A DNA stretch of 64,000 nucleotides from Bin87 sp963692995 (GTDB lineage Bacteria; Chloroflexota; Dehalococcoidia; Lucifugimonadales; UBA3495). The stretch lies in the NCBI GenBank assembly GCA_963692995.1, contig OY843611.1, forward strand, positions 62,001-126,000, given 5' to 3'. The notes beneath the pieces were generated by a model. That model had not been told where the DNA came from. It saw nothing but the letters and a program-made list of their open reading frames with translations, and did not search any database. Of the stretch, positions 1 through 9,033 are shown in pieces. The stretch's first letter is position 1, and every line of letters starts with the position of its first letter. The translations under genes and the position numbers were made by a program.

Positions 1-1
1 C

Positions 2-154
2 CTCTGGCAGGCCGCCTACAGCGAGTATTACCATACCCCGGTTCTTTGGCCCGATCTGGATGCGGACGAACTGGACCGCGCGCTGGACGACTACCGGCGG
101 CGGCGGCGGCGTTTCGGCGCTCTGGATGGGCATAACCAGCCCGGCAAGGTTTAG
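2..154 (+). CDS. uppS: Undecaprenyl diphosphate synthase, C-terminal fragment
   Basis: Only the last 50 codons are inside the window; the gene begins to the left. The visible peptide starts LWQAAYSEYYHTPVLWPDLD and ends in an arginine-rich tail. This is the characteristic C-terminal end of cis-prenyltransferases of the UppS family, where the Trp-Pro-Asp segment precedes the last helix. UppS makes the C55 carrier lipid for cell-wall synthesis in the cytoplasm at the membrane. It lies 5 bp before cdsA, the usual uppS-cdsA-dxr-rseP order, which supports the call despite the short fragment. Confidence 0.85.
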   Translation, partial: LWQAAYSEYYHTPVLWPDLDADELDRALDDYRRRRRRFGALDGHNQPGKV

Positions 155-159
155 CGCGG

Positions 160-1197
160 GTGCTGCTTAACCGAGTCCTGACCGCCGTGGTGGGCGTTCC
201 CGTCGTCCTGGGGGCTATCTGGCTCGGGCCGCCGTTCCTGACCATAATTGTGGCGATAGCGGCGGTTATCGGGGTTGGGGAGGCTTACCGGCTGTATCCA
301 CCCATTAGCTCGGCGGACGCGGACGCCCCGCCGACGCCGTTGCCCATCCTGCTGGGCGGCGCCTGGGCCGTGGCGCTGGCGCTGGCGGGAGAGCTGGCCG
401 TTAAGCCACGGGATTTCGGACTGGCGGCGGCCGCGATCTGCGTGGCCGGCTGTATCATCGGCGGGTTGTGGATGGTTGCGGCGTGGCACGGCCGGCGGCC
501 GGTCGTCGCTGCCATCTACCTGGTGGTGCCGCCGACCTGCATCGGTGGCGCGCTGGCCGCCGCCGTCGCGCTGCGTGGCATCACCGGAGATATTGTCGCG
601 CTGCCCCGGGACGAGAGCGCCAGCGCCGCCGTTCCCGCGCCAGCGCCGCCGCCCATTGCCGACAACGGCTTTGGGGAATCGCTGGAGATACCGCCGGAGG
701 CGGCGACGGACCTGGGCGGAGTATGGCTGCTTCCCGATATTGTCGGCGCCGAAATCGCCCAAAGGGTCGCCAACATCACCGACCTGGGCTGCTGGCTGCT
801 GCTGCTGACCCTGCTCACCGTGTATGCGGCCGATACCGGGGCCTACGTCGTGGGCCGACTGATCGGGCGCCACCGCATGGCTCCCGGCATCAGCCCTGGC
901 AAGACCTGGGAGGGAACGGCCGGCGGAATGGCGGCGGCGATTGTCGCGGCGGTCGCGCTGGGCGTCCTGTTTCCGTTGCAGATCCAGATTTGGCAAGCGA
1001 TGCTGATTGGTGTTATTTTAGGCGCGGTTGCGCCGGCCGGCGATCTGCTGGAGTCAAAAGCCAAGCGTTTGGCCGGCGCCAAGGATTCCGGCAACCTTCT
1101 CCCCGGACACGGCGGGATGCTGGACCGCCTCGACAGTCTGCTCCCGGCCCTGGCAATTGTGTACATCCTGGCGGTAATCGTTACCGCCGCCACCTGA
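160..1197 (+). CDS. cdsA: Phosphatidate cytidylyltransferase
   Basis: This membrane enzyme makes CDP-diacylglycerol from CTP and phosphatidic acid, the branch point of phospholipid synthesis. The protein is 345 aa with many hydrophobic segments. The CDP-diglyceride synthase signature is clear near residues 297-327: S-x-x-K-R, K-D-S-G, P-G-H-G-G, D-R-L-D. The start is a GTG five bases after the uppS stop, without an obvious Shine-Dalgarno, so coupling to uppS is likely. It is longer than typical CdsA (about 270-285 aa) because of a Pro/Ala-rich polar stretch around residues 148-205 between membrane segments. Its role there is unknown. Confidence 0.95.
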   Translation: MLLNRVLTAVVGVPVVLGAIWLGPPFLTIIVAIAAVIGVGEAYRLYPPISSADADAPPTPLPILLGGAWAVALALAGELAVKPRDFGLAAAAICVAGCIIGGLWMVAAWHGRRPVVAAIYLVVPPTCIGGALAAAVALRGITGDIVALPRDESASAAVPAPAPPPIADNGFGESLEIPPEAATDLGGVWLLPDIVGAEIAQRVANITDLGCWLLLLTLLTVYAADTGAYVVGRLIGRHRMAPGISPGKTWEGTAGGMAAAIVAAVALGVLFPLQIQIWQAMLIGVILGAVAPAGDLLESKAKRLAGAKDSGNLLPGHGGMLDRLDSLLPALAIVYILAVIVTAAT

Positions 1198-1235
1198 CCC
1201 GGAGGCCCTTTGACCCTGACCATGACACCATTCCC

Positions 1236-2363
1236 ATGCGACGCATCGTAATACTTGGTTCTACCGGCTCCATCGGGCGACAGACGCTGGACATCGTGCG
1301 GGCCTTCCGCCACGAGTTTGAGGTGGTGGGTTTGGCTGCCGGGAACAACTCCGCCCTGCTGCTGGAACAGGTTGCGGAATTCAACCCCCGCTACATCTGG
1401 TGCGCTACGCCGCCTTTGCCGTTGCCGGAGGGCACGAAGCTGCTGACCATGGATGAGATGGCGGCGCTGCCTGAGGTGGATCAGGTTATGGTCGCGCTGA
1501 TGGGCGGGGTTGGGCTGTCACCCACCATGAACGCCCTGCGGGCCGGCAAGCAGGTAGCCCTGTCCAACAAGGAACCCATCGTAATGGCCGGGCAGACGCT
1601 CAAGGAGACCGAGGCCAAGCATGGCGGCGTCATCTTGCCCGTGGACAGCGAACCCAGCGCCATCTGGCAGTGTCTCCAGGGCGAGGACAACCACATCCGC
1701 CGGCTGATGATAACCGCCAGCGGCGGCCCCTTCCGGCGCACCCCCCTGGCAGAACTGGAGCAGGTTACGCCGGAACAGGCTCTGCAACACCCTACCTGGC
1801 GCATGGGCGACAAGATCACCATTGATTCGGCCACGCTGATCAACAAGGCGTTTGAGGTGATTGAATCCCGCTGGCTGTTCTCGGTGCCGTGGGAAGACAT
1901 CGCCGTGGTGGTGCATCCCCAGAGCACCATCCACTCCATGGTAGAGTTTGACGACGGCTCGGTGAAGGCTCAACTGGGGCCGCCGAGTATGCGCCTGCCC
2001 ATCCAGTACGCGCTGTTTTATCCGCAGCGGTTCGCCAACGACGAGATACCGCGCCTGGACATCACCGCTCCGTGGTCGCTGGACTTTGAGCCGCTACAGC
2101 CGGAGCGCTATCCCTGCTTTGGACTGGCCGTAGCTGCGGGAAAGGCCGGCGGCACCACGCCCACGGCGCTCAGCGCTGCCGACGAGGTGGCGGTGCGGGC
2201 TTTCTTGCAAGGCAGCATCGGGTTCACCGATATCTACCGGGTGCTGGAGCAAGTGATGAGCGAGCATCATTCGCAGCCTTCCCCTGACTTGGATGCTATA
2301 GTGGAAGCAGACCGTTGGGCCAGCGCGCGGGCTGCTGAAATCGCCAGCAGCCGCGCAAATTAG
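1236..2363 (+). CDS. dxr: 1-deoxy-D-xylulose 5-phosphate reductoisomerase
   Basis: This enzyme catalyses the committed NADPH-dependent step of the MEP isoprenoid pathway in the cytoplasm. The product is 375 aa, the usual family length. The NADPH-binding GSTGSIG lies at residues 8-14. The metal ligands are Asp137 and Glu139 (in PVDSEPSA) and Glu210 (in NKAFEVIE). ASGGPFR follows near residue 161. The ATG at 1236 was chosen because MRRIVILGSTGSIG is the canonical N-terminus. The reading frame is open far upstream but only inside cdsA. A GGAGG at 1201 sits too far away (about 30 nt) for normal initiation, so the real start signal is unclear. Isoprenoid supply fits the neighbouring uppS. Confidence 0.96.
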   Translation: MRRIVILGSTGSIGRQTLDIVRAFRHEFEVVGLAAGNNSALLLEQVAEFNPRYIWCATPPLPLPEGTKLLTMDEMAALPEVDQVMVALMGGVGLSPTMNALRAGKQVALSNKEPIVMAGQTLKETEAKHGGVILPVDSEPSAIWQCLQGEDNHIRRLMITASGGPFRRTPLAELEQVTPEQALQHPTWRMGDKITIDSATLINKAFEVIESRWLFSVPWEDIAVVVHPQSTIHSMVEFDDGSVKAQLGPPSMRLPIQYALFYPQRFANDEIPRLDITAPWSLDFEPLQPERYPCFGLAVAAGKAGGTTPTALSAADEVAVRAFLQGSIGFTDIYRVLEQVMSEHHSQPSPDLDAIVEADRWASARAAEIASSRAN

Positions 2364-2386
2364 CCCGGCCCAAGCCGGCGGTTGCT

Positions 2387-3784
2387 ATGGATACGTTGCT
2401 GATTGCGCTGGCATCGTTCATACCGATGCTGCTGTTGCTGGTGGTGGTGCATGAGCTGGGGCATTTCTGGTCGGCCAAAGCCTTCGGCATCAAGGTGCTG
2501 GAGTTCGGCGTAGGCTACCCGCCCCGGGCCTTCGGGATCTACGTCGGGCGCACCGAGACGCTGCTGGCCCCGACTACGGTTTGCCTCAACGGAACGTTGG
2601 CGCATATCCAGCCGGGGAAAGTAGTGCGCGTCCTGTCCGGCGAGACGGCTGATGGGGAATTAGTGGCCCGCTACGTGGAGCTGCGGGATGCCGCGCCGCG
2701 CGAGGGCATGCTGGGGAACTTGGCCCGCCTGGCCGGATTCGGCGGTGGCTCCCGGCAGGACGAAGTCGTGGAACGCCCCAACCGCCGTCGGATGCAGGAC
2801 GTGGAGAGCGACGAGTTCCTGCGGCACGAGGGTCGCGTCCGCGAGGTTCACTCCGACCGCATCGTTCTGGCCGACATGATCTACTCGGTCAACTGGCTGC
2901 CGCTGGGCGGGTTTGTGCGGTTGTCCGGCGAGAACAATCCGGCGGCTCCGCGCAGCCTGGCCCGGCGTGGATTGGGGCAGCGGGCGGTGGTGCTGGCGGC
3001 CGGCTCGGCGATGAACGCCATCTTCCCCATTGTGGTCTTCGCCATCATGTTCATGATCCCTCACACGGAGCTGGTGGGCGGCACGGTGGAAATCACCCGG
3101 GTCGCGCCGGGTTCGCCGGCGGAAACGGCCGGCCTACAGGCCGGCGACCGGCTGGTCCAGATTGGCGACGCGCCGCTGCAATCGCCCCAGGACCTGCCCC
3201 GGGAGGTGCGACTGTCCGCCGGATCCGAAATGGTATGGGTGATCGAGCGCGAGGGACAGCAGCAGGTGGCCCAGGTTACGCCCCGGGTCGATCCGCCGGC
3301 CGGCCAGGGCGCAGTCGGTATCGGCTTCACAGTAGTGGACCAGCAGGAAGAGCGGCGAGTGGAACCACCGTGGACCGCGGCCAGAATGGGGGTGACCAGA
3401 ACCTGGGACACCGTTGAGCTGATGGGCCGTGAGATAAGCGGCTGGTTCGGCGGGGGACGCGGGCCGGAGTTGAGCGGGCCCATCGGTATCGCTCAGATCA
3501 CCGGCGAAGTCACCCGTCAGGGTGGGTGGCAGGGCTGGGCGCTAGTGGCCGTCTTGTTGAGCATCAATCTGGCCATACTGAACATACTGCCGATTCCCAT
3601 GCTGGACGGCGGGCGGCTGCTGTTCGTGTTCATCGAGTGGATCCGGGGCGGGAAGCGGGTTCCGTCGGAGAAAGAGGGCCTGGTGCACCTGATCGGGTTC
3701 ATAGCTCTGATGGCGCTGGTGGTCGCCATCTCCGCCAACGACATCCTGCGCCTGATACGGGGGATCAGCCCGCTGGGCGGGTGA
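2387..3784 (+). CDS. rseP: Site-2 intramembrane zinc metalloprotease, RseP family
   Basis: This inner-membrane protease cleaves anti-sigma factors or remnant signal peptides. HELGH lies at residues 22-26 in the first membrane segment, PLGGFV at 172-177, a PDZ domain at about 226-300, and the second metal motif NILPIPMLDGG with LDG at 406-408. The 465-aa length is at the long end of the family. An extra soluble segment of about 110 residues (about 53-164, with many charged residues) separates the HELGH helix from the PLGGFV segment, where most family members have only about 30-40 residues. The gene closes the uppS-cdsA-dxr-rseP cluster and is followed by a hairpin. Confidence 0.94.
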   Translation: MDTLLIALASFIPMLLLLVVVHELGHFWSAKAFGIKVLEFGVGYPPRAFGIYVGRTETLLAPTTVCLNGTLAHIQPGKVVRVLSGETADGELVARYVELRDAAPREGMLGNLARLAGFGGGSRQDEVVERPNRRRMQDVESDEFLRHEGRVREVHSDRIVLADMIYSVNWLPLGGFVRLSGENNPAAPRSLARRGLGQRAVVLAAGSAMNAIFPIVVFAIMFMIPHTELVGGTVEITRVAPGSPAETAGLQAGDRLVQIGDAPLQSPQDLPREVRLSAGSEMVWVIEREGQQQVAQVTPRVDPPAGQGAVGIGFTVVDQQEERRVEPPWTAARMGVTRTWDTVELMGREISGWFGGGRGPELSGPIGIAQITGEVTRQGGWQGWALVAVLLSINLAILNILPIPMLDGGRLLFVFIEWIRGGKRVPSEKEGLVHLIGFIALMALVVAISANDILRLIRGISPLGG

Positions 3785-3829
3785 CCCGGCCGATTTTTAA
3801 CGCAAAGCCACACAGCCGCCAAACCAAAA

Positions 3830-3853
3830 CCCCCGCTCCGAGCGAAGCGGGGG
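3830..3853. terminator. GC-rich hairpin, terminator-like
   Basis: An 8-bp perfect stem (CCCCCGCT / AGCGGGGG) with an 8-nt loop lies 46 bp after the rseP stop. There is no T-run on the plus side. On the minus strand the hairpin is followed by TTTTGGTTT, so it may serve leftward transcription from the dienelactone hydrolase gene as well as ending rseP. Confidence 0.45.
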
Positions 3854-3992
3854 CCTGATCCGCAAATTGCGAGCGAGCCTTGCTCCTCAATCATTTCTGA
3901 ATGCAACAGCGCCGGTACGTCCATCGTAAGCCATTGCGAAGTGGCGCAGCAAGTCTCTTCCGATTGGCCAGGGCCTGTCGCCGAATTATCCC

Positions 3993-4056
3993 GTCATTCC
4001 TGCGAAAGCAGGAATCTAGGCGTTTCTATAACCCCATCGTTCTGCGACAGCAGCGG
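3993..4056 (+). repeat. Decayed copy of MITE-like palindromic element
   Basis: The segment starts with GTCATTCCTGCGAAAGCAGG and continues with a CTATAACC-CATCGTTCTGCGACAG core. This is the same layout as the fuller copies at 5642-5735 and 37313-37405, but the right-hand inverted repeat is lost. It sits in the 460-bp gap between rseP and the dienelactone hydrolase gene. Apart from this, the hairpin at 3830 and the hairpin at 4169-4200, I see nothing coding in the gap. Confidence 0.7.
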
Positions 4057-4168
4057 GAAATGGAAAGGTTTGGCGCTTGGCAACTCACTACCACGAGGAT
4101 GTAATTGTAGGGTAGGGTGGCCTGTTGTTGCGCCAAGAAAACGTTGCCACGTGTTCCGGTCACTTAAA

Positions 4169-4200
4169 TGGCAGGCGTAGGTTTATGACCTACCCTGCCA
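4169..4200. repeat. Imperfect hairpin (stem 7+6 bp)
   Basis: TGGCAGG pairs with CCTGCCA, then GTAGGT with ACCTAC, with one bulged C and a 5-nt loop. It lies 45 bp beyond the end of the leftward dienelactone hydrolase gene, so it may be part of that gene's 3' end. There is no strong T-run in either direction. Confidence 0.4.
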
Positions 4201-4244
4201 GATATAGGTGAAAGTGCCTGAATGACGCCGCGAACCGGCGGGGC

Positions 4245-5033
4245 CTAGTTCAGGTGCTCGTTGAAGAAGGCCAGGGTGCGCGCTTGCGCGTCTTCGGCGG
4301 CGGCCTGGTTATAGCTGTCGCGGTCGTCGCAGTTGAAGCCGTGGCCGGCGTCGGGATAGGACTTGAAGTCGTGGGCCTTGCCGGCGGCGTTAAGCGCGGC
4401 GGCAATCTGAGATACGTCGTCCGGCGTTGGGTTGCCGTCGGTGTCTCCGAAGTTGCCCATCAGCGGGATGCTGATGTTGGCGGTGCCGTCGATGGGGGTC
4501 ACGCCGTCGCCGTAGGGAGCCAGGATGGCGCCGCCGTAGTAGCAAACGCCGGCGGAGAGGCCGTCGCACGCGCTGGCGGCCAGATAGACCACGCGGCCGC
4601 CCATGCAGTAACCGACGATGCCGATCTTCTGCCCGCGGGTACGCGGGTAGGTGCGCTGCAAGTAATCAACGGTGGCGTTGATGTCGTCGATGATGCCCCG
4701 GCCGGTGAGTTCGGGCATATAGGTGTTGATGGCGGCGTCGAAATCCTCGGGGGTGTAGCCCAGCGAGGGGTTGGGGTTGCGGTCGTTGCGGTGGAACAGG
4801 GCCGGGGCCACGGCCACGTAACCGGCGGCGGCGAACTGGTCAGCCACTCGCTGGATGTGCCGGTTGACTCCGAAAGCTTCCTGGACCACGATGACAGCCG
4901 GCAAGCTGGTGCCCACGCTAGGCGGGGGGAAGCTGACGTAGGCGGCCATATCGCCGCCCTCGGCGATGTTGGCGCCGGATTCGCGCTCGCCCGTGGGGTC
5001 GGGCATTCGGATGTTTTCCCAGAACGACGGCAT
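4245..5033 (-). CDS. Dienelactone hydrolase family protein
   Basis: This is an alpha/beta hydrolase of the dienelactone hydrolase (carboxymethylenebutenolidase) type, 262 aa, predicted cytoplasmic. The nucleophile Cys143 lies in GYCMGG, the supporting Glu52 in QEAFG, the acidic residue near Asp197/199 (GNFGDTDG) and the catalytic His231 in DAGHGF. The start at 5033 has a GGAGGAG seven bases upstream. The frame stays open to 5225, but that extension has no family similarity. The family opens lactone rings in aromatic catabolism, yet many members act on other esters, so the substrate is unknown. A small zinc-ribbon gene lies upstream on the same strand. Confidence 0.9.
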   Translation of the reverse strand: MPSFWENIRMPDPTGERESGANIAEGGDMAAYVSFPPPSVGTSLPAVIVVQEAFGVNRHIQRVADQFAAAGYVAVAPALFHRNDRNPNPSLGYTPEDFDAAINTYMPELTGRGIIDDINATVDYLQRTYPRTRGQKIGIVGYCMGGRVVYLAASACDGLSAGVCYYGGAILAPYGDGVTPIDGTANISIPLMGNFGDTDGNPTPDDVSQIAAALNAAGKAHDFKSYPDAGHGFNCDDRDSYNQAAAEDAQARTLAFFNEHLN

Positions 5034-5221
5034 AGTTACTCCTCCTCCATTGGTTGCGCGAATGACAATGGTACCAGGGCGTGGCGGTGGCCACGCGCGG
5101 CGGTTCGCCGTCAGTACCTTTCGTGCGCGGGAATTGTAACAAAGGATTGCCGGCCAAACAAGCGGAATATGACGGCCCTCCAGGCAAGGACGGCGGCGCC
5201 TCGCGCAATTTGAGGCGGGTT

Positions 5222-5458
5222 TCACTGGTCATGCTTAACCGGTTGAACGCGCGGTTTGCAGCCGATGGCAGCCGATGGCAGCCGGCTTTCGGCGCAGCCG
5301 TTGGCCGTCGAAGGAGACTGATGTTGAGGACGGTAGTGGCCGCATTGGATGCACAGCCAATCGTCTTTTTGACGGTGATCGTCCTTTTGGCGGTATTGGT
5401 CATGAAGCAAAAGATCGCCTCCGCAGCGGCGGCAGCCGCGCAGAATGTACCGGGTCAC
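5222..5458 (-). CDS. Small zinc-ribbon protein, 78 aa
   Basis: This is a short leftward gene with a GTG start and a good Shine-Dalgarno (AGGAG, six bases before). Residues 9-12 are CRRC and 36-39 are CIQC, followed by GH. This is a two-knuckle zinc ribbon of the CxxCGGDLxxx...CxxCGH type that I associate with many tiny Chloroflexota proteins. The linker contains a duplicated RQKDD hexapeptide-like unit. The tail after residue 45 is low-complexity and may be junk read-through. Function is unknown; nucleic-acid binding is a guess. Composition and start signal favour it over the overlapping rightward frames. Confidence 0.6.
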   Translation of the reverse strand: MTRYILRGCRRCGGDLLLHDQYRQKDDHRQKDDWLCIQCGHYRPQHQSPSTANGCAESRLPSAAIGCKPRVQPVKHDQ

Positions 5459-5641
5459 TGCAAACTCCTGGGTCGGCCACGAGGGTTGTCCGATCCCGCA
5501 ACCGCAGGTGGGAATGGTGGGCCCTCCGATCGGTTTGGAAGCAGTCAGGCAATTATAAAACATATGTGCTATATTGGCAAGCGGGCAATAGCCGTTGAGG
5601 GAATTGCGAAACTCCCCAAATTTCCCCTCCACCCATCTTTC

Positions 5642-5735
5642 GTCATTCCCGCGAAAGCGGGAATCCAGGCGTCTCTATAACCGCATCGTTCTGCGACAGC
5701 CGGCAATTCTGGATTCCCGCTTTCGCGGGAATGAC
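5642..5735 (+). repeat. MITE-like element with inverted REP termini
   Basis: The left end is GTCATTCCCGCGAAAGCGGG followed by AATCCAG; the right end is its inverted partner at 5711-5735. The core reads CTATAACCGCATCGTTCTGC. The same element in opposite orientation is at 37313-37405. The flanking GAAATTGCGAAACTCC-like motif (5602) is shared too, so the mobile unit may be longer than the palindrome. The 370-bp gap 5459-5830 otherwise contains only the promoter below. Confidence 0.8.
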
Positions 5736-5755
5736 GGATGATGACGGATGTGTTG

Positions 5756-5784
5756 TTGCAGCGGCGCAATGCCGCTGCTATAAT
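5756..5784 (+). promoter_or_regulatory. Putative sigma-70 promoter of aminopeptidase P
   Basis: TATAAT (5779-5784) is preceded by TTGCAG (5756-5761) with a 17-bp spacer. The predicted transcript start near 5791 lies 40 bases before ATG 5831 and downstream of the earlier in-frame ATG at 5738. This is the main reason for using the later start codon. Confidence 0.6.
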
Positions 5785-5830
5785 TGCCTACGGTTATTTG
5801 GGACGCCTAGATGAGGTTGAACCAGCTCAG

Positions 5831-7159
5831 ATGAGCGCGAATGCTCGGGCAATACAGCCGCAGGAATTCAACAGCCGTCGCCGTCGGCTGATGCGGTCGC
5901 TCTCCGGCGGCGCTATCGTACTGGCTGCCGGCCACGACGCTTCCCGCAACAACGACGTTGATCACGAGTACCGTCAACCCTCATCATTCTGGTATGTGAC
6001 CGGCTTCGACGAGCCCGACGCCGTAGCTGTTTTGCGCCCCGGTTCGGATACCCCCTACACCCTTTTTGTCCGGCCTTATGATCCCACCTTTGAGATCTGG
6101 GTCGGCTATCGCGCCGGAGTGCGCGGCGCCGTTGGCCCGCTGGGCGCAAACGCCGCCTACCCTCTGGAGCAGCTCGACGCCCAACTGCCCCGGCTGCTGG
6201 CCGACTACGATACGGTGTACTACGCCCTGGGCAGCGACGACCGGCTGGACGGCATCATCTCCAACCTGGTCAAGCGTCGCCGCAGCCTGGCCCAGCGCGG
6301 CGCGAAAAGCCTGCGCCGCATCGAGGACCCGACGCCCCAGGTCGATCTGATGCGACAGCTCAAGACCGACACGGAAATCGCCCTCCTCCAGCGCGCCATC
6401 GACATTACGGCCCAGGGGTTCGACGCGGCCATGCGCACGGCTGCCCCCGGCGTCCACGAGTACGAAGTCCAGGCCGCCTTGGAACGCCCCTTCCGGCAAC
6501 TGGGTTCGCCCCGCAACGGCTACCCGTCCATCGTGGCCGGCGGCGCCAACGCCTGCGTACTTCATTACATCCGCAACCGGGACGCCCTCGGGCCGGATGA
6601 CCTGCTGCTGATTGACGCCGGCGCGGAGTACGGTTACTACACCGCCGACGTTACCCGCACCTGGCCGGTGTCCGGCAAGTTCACCGGGCCGCAGCGGGCC
6701 ATTTACGAGCTGACGCTGGAATCCCAGCGCCAGGCCATCGCCGCGGTCAAGCCCGGCGTCGGTTTCGACGACGTGCACCGGGTCGCCACGCGGACGCTGA
6801 TCCAGGGCCTGCTTGACCTGTCCATTATGAGCGGCAGCGTTGACGAGATTATGGAGCAGCAGACCTATCGGGACTACTATATGCACGGCACCTCCCATTG
6901 GCTGGGACTGGACGTGCACGATTCCGGCCCCTACCGCGATGACAAGGGCCAGATCCGCCTGCGCCCGGGTATGGTGCTGACCGTCGAGCCGGGCCTGTAT
7001 TTCGGCCCCCAGGCCAAGAAGTCCCCGGACATCTACAAAGGCATCGGCATCCGCATTGAGGACGACGTGCTGGTCACCGAAGACGGCTGCCGGGTACTGT
7101 CCGAGGCCATACCCAAGGACCCGGCGGAGCTGGAAGCCATCGTTTCGGACGGACGGTAA
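5831..7159 (+). CDS. pepP: Xaa-Pro aminopeptidase (aminopeptidase P)
   Basis: This cytosolic metallopeptidase releases an N-terminal residue preceding proline. It is an M24 'pita-bread' enzyme with an N-terminal aminopeptidase-P domain (HEYRQPSSFWYVTGF). The 442-aa length matches bacterial PepP. Metal ligands visible are Asp262 and Asp273 (IDAGAEYGYYTAD), His356 (HGTSHWLGLDVHD), and two Glu in VEPGLYF and IEDDVLV. The frame is open back to 5738, but that start precedes the putative promoter and adds 31 residues without family character. The gene stands alone and ends in a strong terminator at 7319. Confidence 0.93.
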   Translation: MSANARAIQPQEFNSRRRRLMRSLSGGAIVLAAGHDASRNNDVDHEYRQPSSFWYVTGFDEPDAVAVLRPGSDTPYTLFVRPYDPTFEIWVGYRAGVRGAVGPLGANAAYPLEQLDAQLPRLLADYDTVYYALGSDDRLDGIISNLVKRRRSLAQRGAKSLRRIEDPTPQVDLMRQLKTDTEIALLQRAIDITAQGFDAAMRTAAPGVHEYEVQAALERPFRQLGSPRNGYPSIVAGGANACVLHYIRNRDALGPDDLLLIDAGAEYGYYTADVTRTWPVSGKFTGPQRAIYELTLESQRQAIAAVKPGVGFDDVHRVATRTLIQGLLDLSIMSGSVDEIMEQQTYRDYYMHGTSHWLGLDVHDSGPYRDDKGQIRLRPGMVLTVEPGLYFGPQAKKSPDIYKGIGIRIEDDVLVTEDGCRVLSEAIPKDPAELEAIVSDGR

Positions 7160-7318
7160 GCTATGCTGGCGCCGGCGACATTGGCGATTTCCTCCACTCC
7201 GGCGGGCAAATTGCCAATAGTGGAGTGGTGGCCCGCTATCCTGGCAGCGGCGGGAGCGGTTTCGGTGAACATCGCGCCTGCCGAACTTGAACCGACCGCA
7301 GCGTCACCAATCCGTGTT

Positions 7319-7346
7319 ACGGGGGATTCGTCCCCCGTTATTTTTT
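7319..7346 (+). terminator. Strong intrinsic terminator after pepP
   Basis: An 8-bp perfect stem (ACGGGGGA / TCCCCCGT) closes a TTCG tetraloop and is followed directly by TATTTTTT. This is a textbook rho-independent terminator, 160 bp after the pepP stop. Confidence 0.9.
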
Positions 7347-7410
7347 GCCCCGTCATAGGTCGGGCCGTTGCCGTGTATAAACCGCGTAAAGGTGGCGCTA
7401 TCCCAACTGT

Positions 7411-7431
7411 GCCGCCCTCATTCGGGGCGGC
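7411..7431 (+). repeat. Hairpin GCCGCCC/GGGCGGC
   Basis: A 7-bp perfect stem with a 7-nt loop lies between two intrinsic terminators. It has no T-run of its own. It may form part of a structured leader upstream of pstS or be a terminator backup. Confidence 0.5.
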
Positions 7432-7453
7432 GGTATTCGCATCCGGTTATCGC

Positions 7454-7486
7454 AAGCGAACTCAAAAGAGTTCGCTTTATTTTTGG
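7454..7486 (+). terminator. Second intrinsic terminator, upstream of pstS
   Basis: A 10-bp perfect stem (AAGCGAACTC / GAGTTCGCTT) with an AAAA loop is followed by TATTTTT. It lies 102 bp before the pstS start and 140 bp after the pepP terminator. Either it ends a short RNA made from this gap or it attenuates pstS. Confidence 0.85.
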
Positions 7487-7499
7487 TCACCGCGACCAA

Positions 7500-7587
7500 G
7501 AGCTCCGCCAAATTGGATACTCTGCGACCAATTGCAAGGACTGTTAACCAATCACCCTAACCAGAAAAGCGATTCTCAGGAGGATCG

Positions 7588-7615
<28 letters not shown>
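7500..7615 (+). repeat. 26-bp direct repeat duplicating the start of pstS
   Basis: The 26 bases 7500-7525 (GAGCTCCGCC...) recur exactly at 7590-7615, where they encode residues 2-9 of PstS. The copies are 90 bp apart and the upstream copy has no start codon. Between them lie two TTAACC-like direct repeats (7544-7549 and 7557-7562, 13 bp apart) that could be a phosphate-regulator box. That part is weak inference. Confidence 0.75.
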
Positions 7616-8784
<1,169 letters not shown>

Positions 8785-8820
8785 CCCAGCGCTCGCGTCA
8801 TTCCCGCGAAAGCCGGCGTA

Positions 8821-8852
8821 CAGCAGGGGAGACTGGCCGGTCTCCCCTGCTG
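8821..8852 (+). terminator. Hairpin after pstS
   Basis: A 13-bp perfect stem (CAGCAGGGGAGAC / GTCTCCCCTGCTG) with a 6-nt loop, 36 bp after the stop, is followed by GCCATTTCCC. The stem is strong but the T-run is weak. The rest of the gap to 9033 shows a degraded REP copy (8797) and nothing coding. Confidence 0.6.
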
Positions 8853-9033
8853 GCCATTTCCCATGGATCACGGCGCACGACTGGCTCCACTGCTTCGGCG
8901 GTATTCAGCAACTAGTATCCAGGCGGCGCGGGTTAGTACCGTTTGTTGAACCAACACCGCAATGATAGCCCAATGATAGCCATTATCTGATGACCATTCT
9001 CCAGAGTGATGACTATTCCCTGGAGGAGGGACG

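Noticed and set aside
468..1235. Long N-terminal extension of dxr through cdsA
   Set aside because: The frame is open by chance in the GC-rich cdsA region. Dxr starts at MRRIVILGSTGSIG, and the extension shows no domain.
1210..1251. 13-residue ORF (TTG ACC CTG ACC ATG ...) after GGAGG between cdsA and dxr
   Set aside because: It has a good Shine-Dalgarno spacing, but the peptide is not known in any leader family and no hairpins follow. I cannot separate it from chance.
5081..5680. 199-aa rightward ORF opposite the zinc-ribbon gene
   Set aside because: It has no start signal and runs through repeats; the minus strand encodes a recognisable zinc ribbon.
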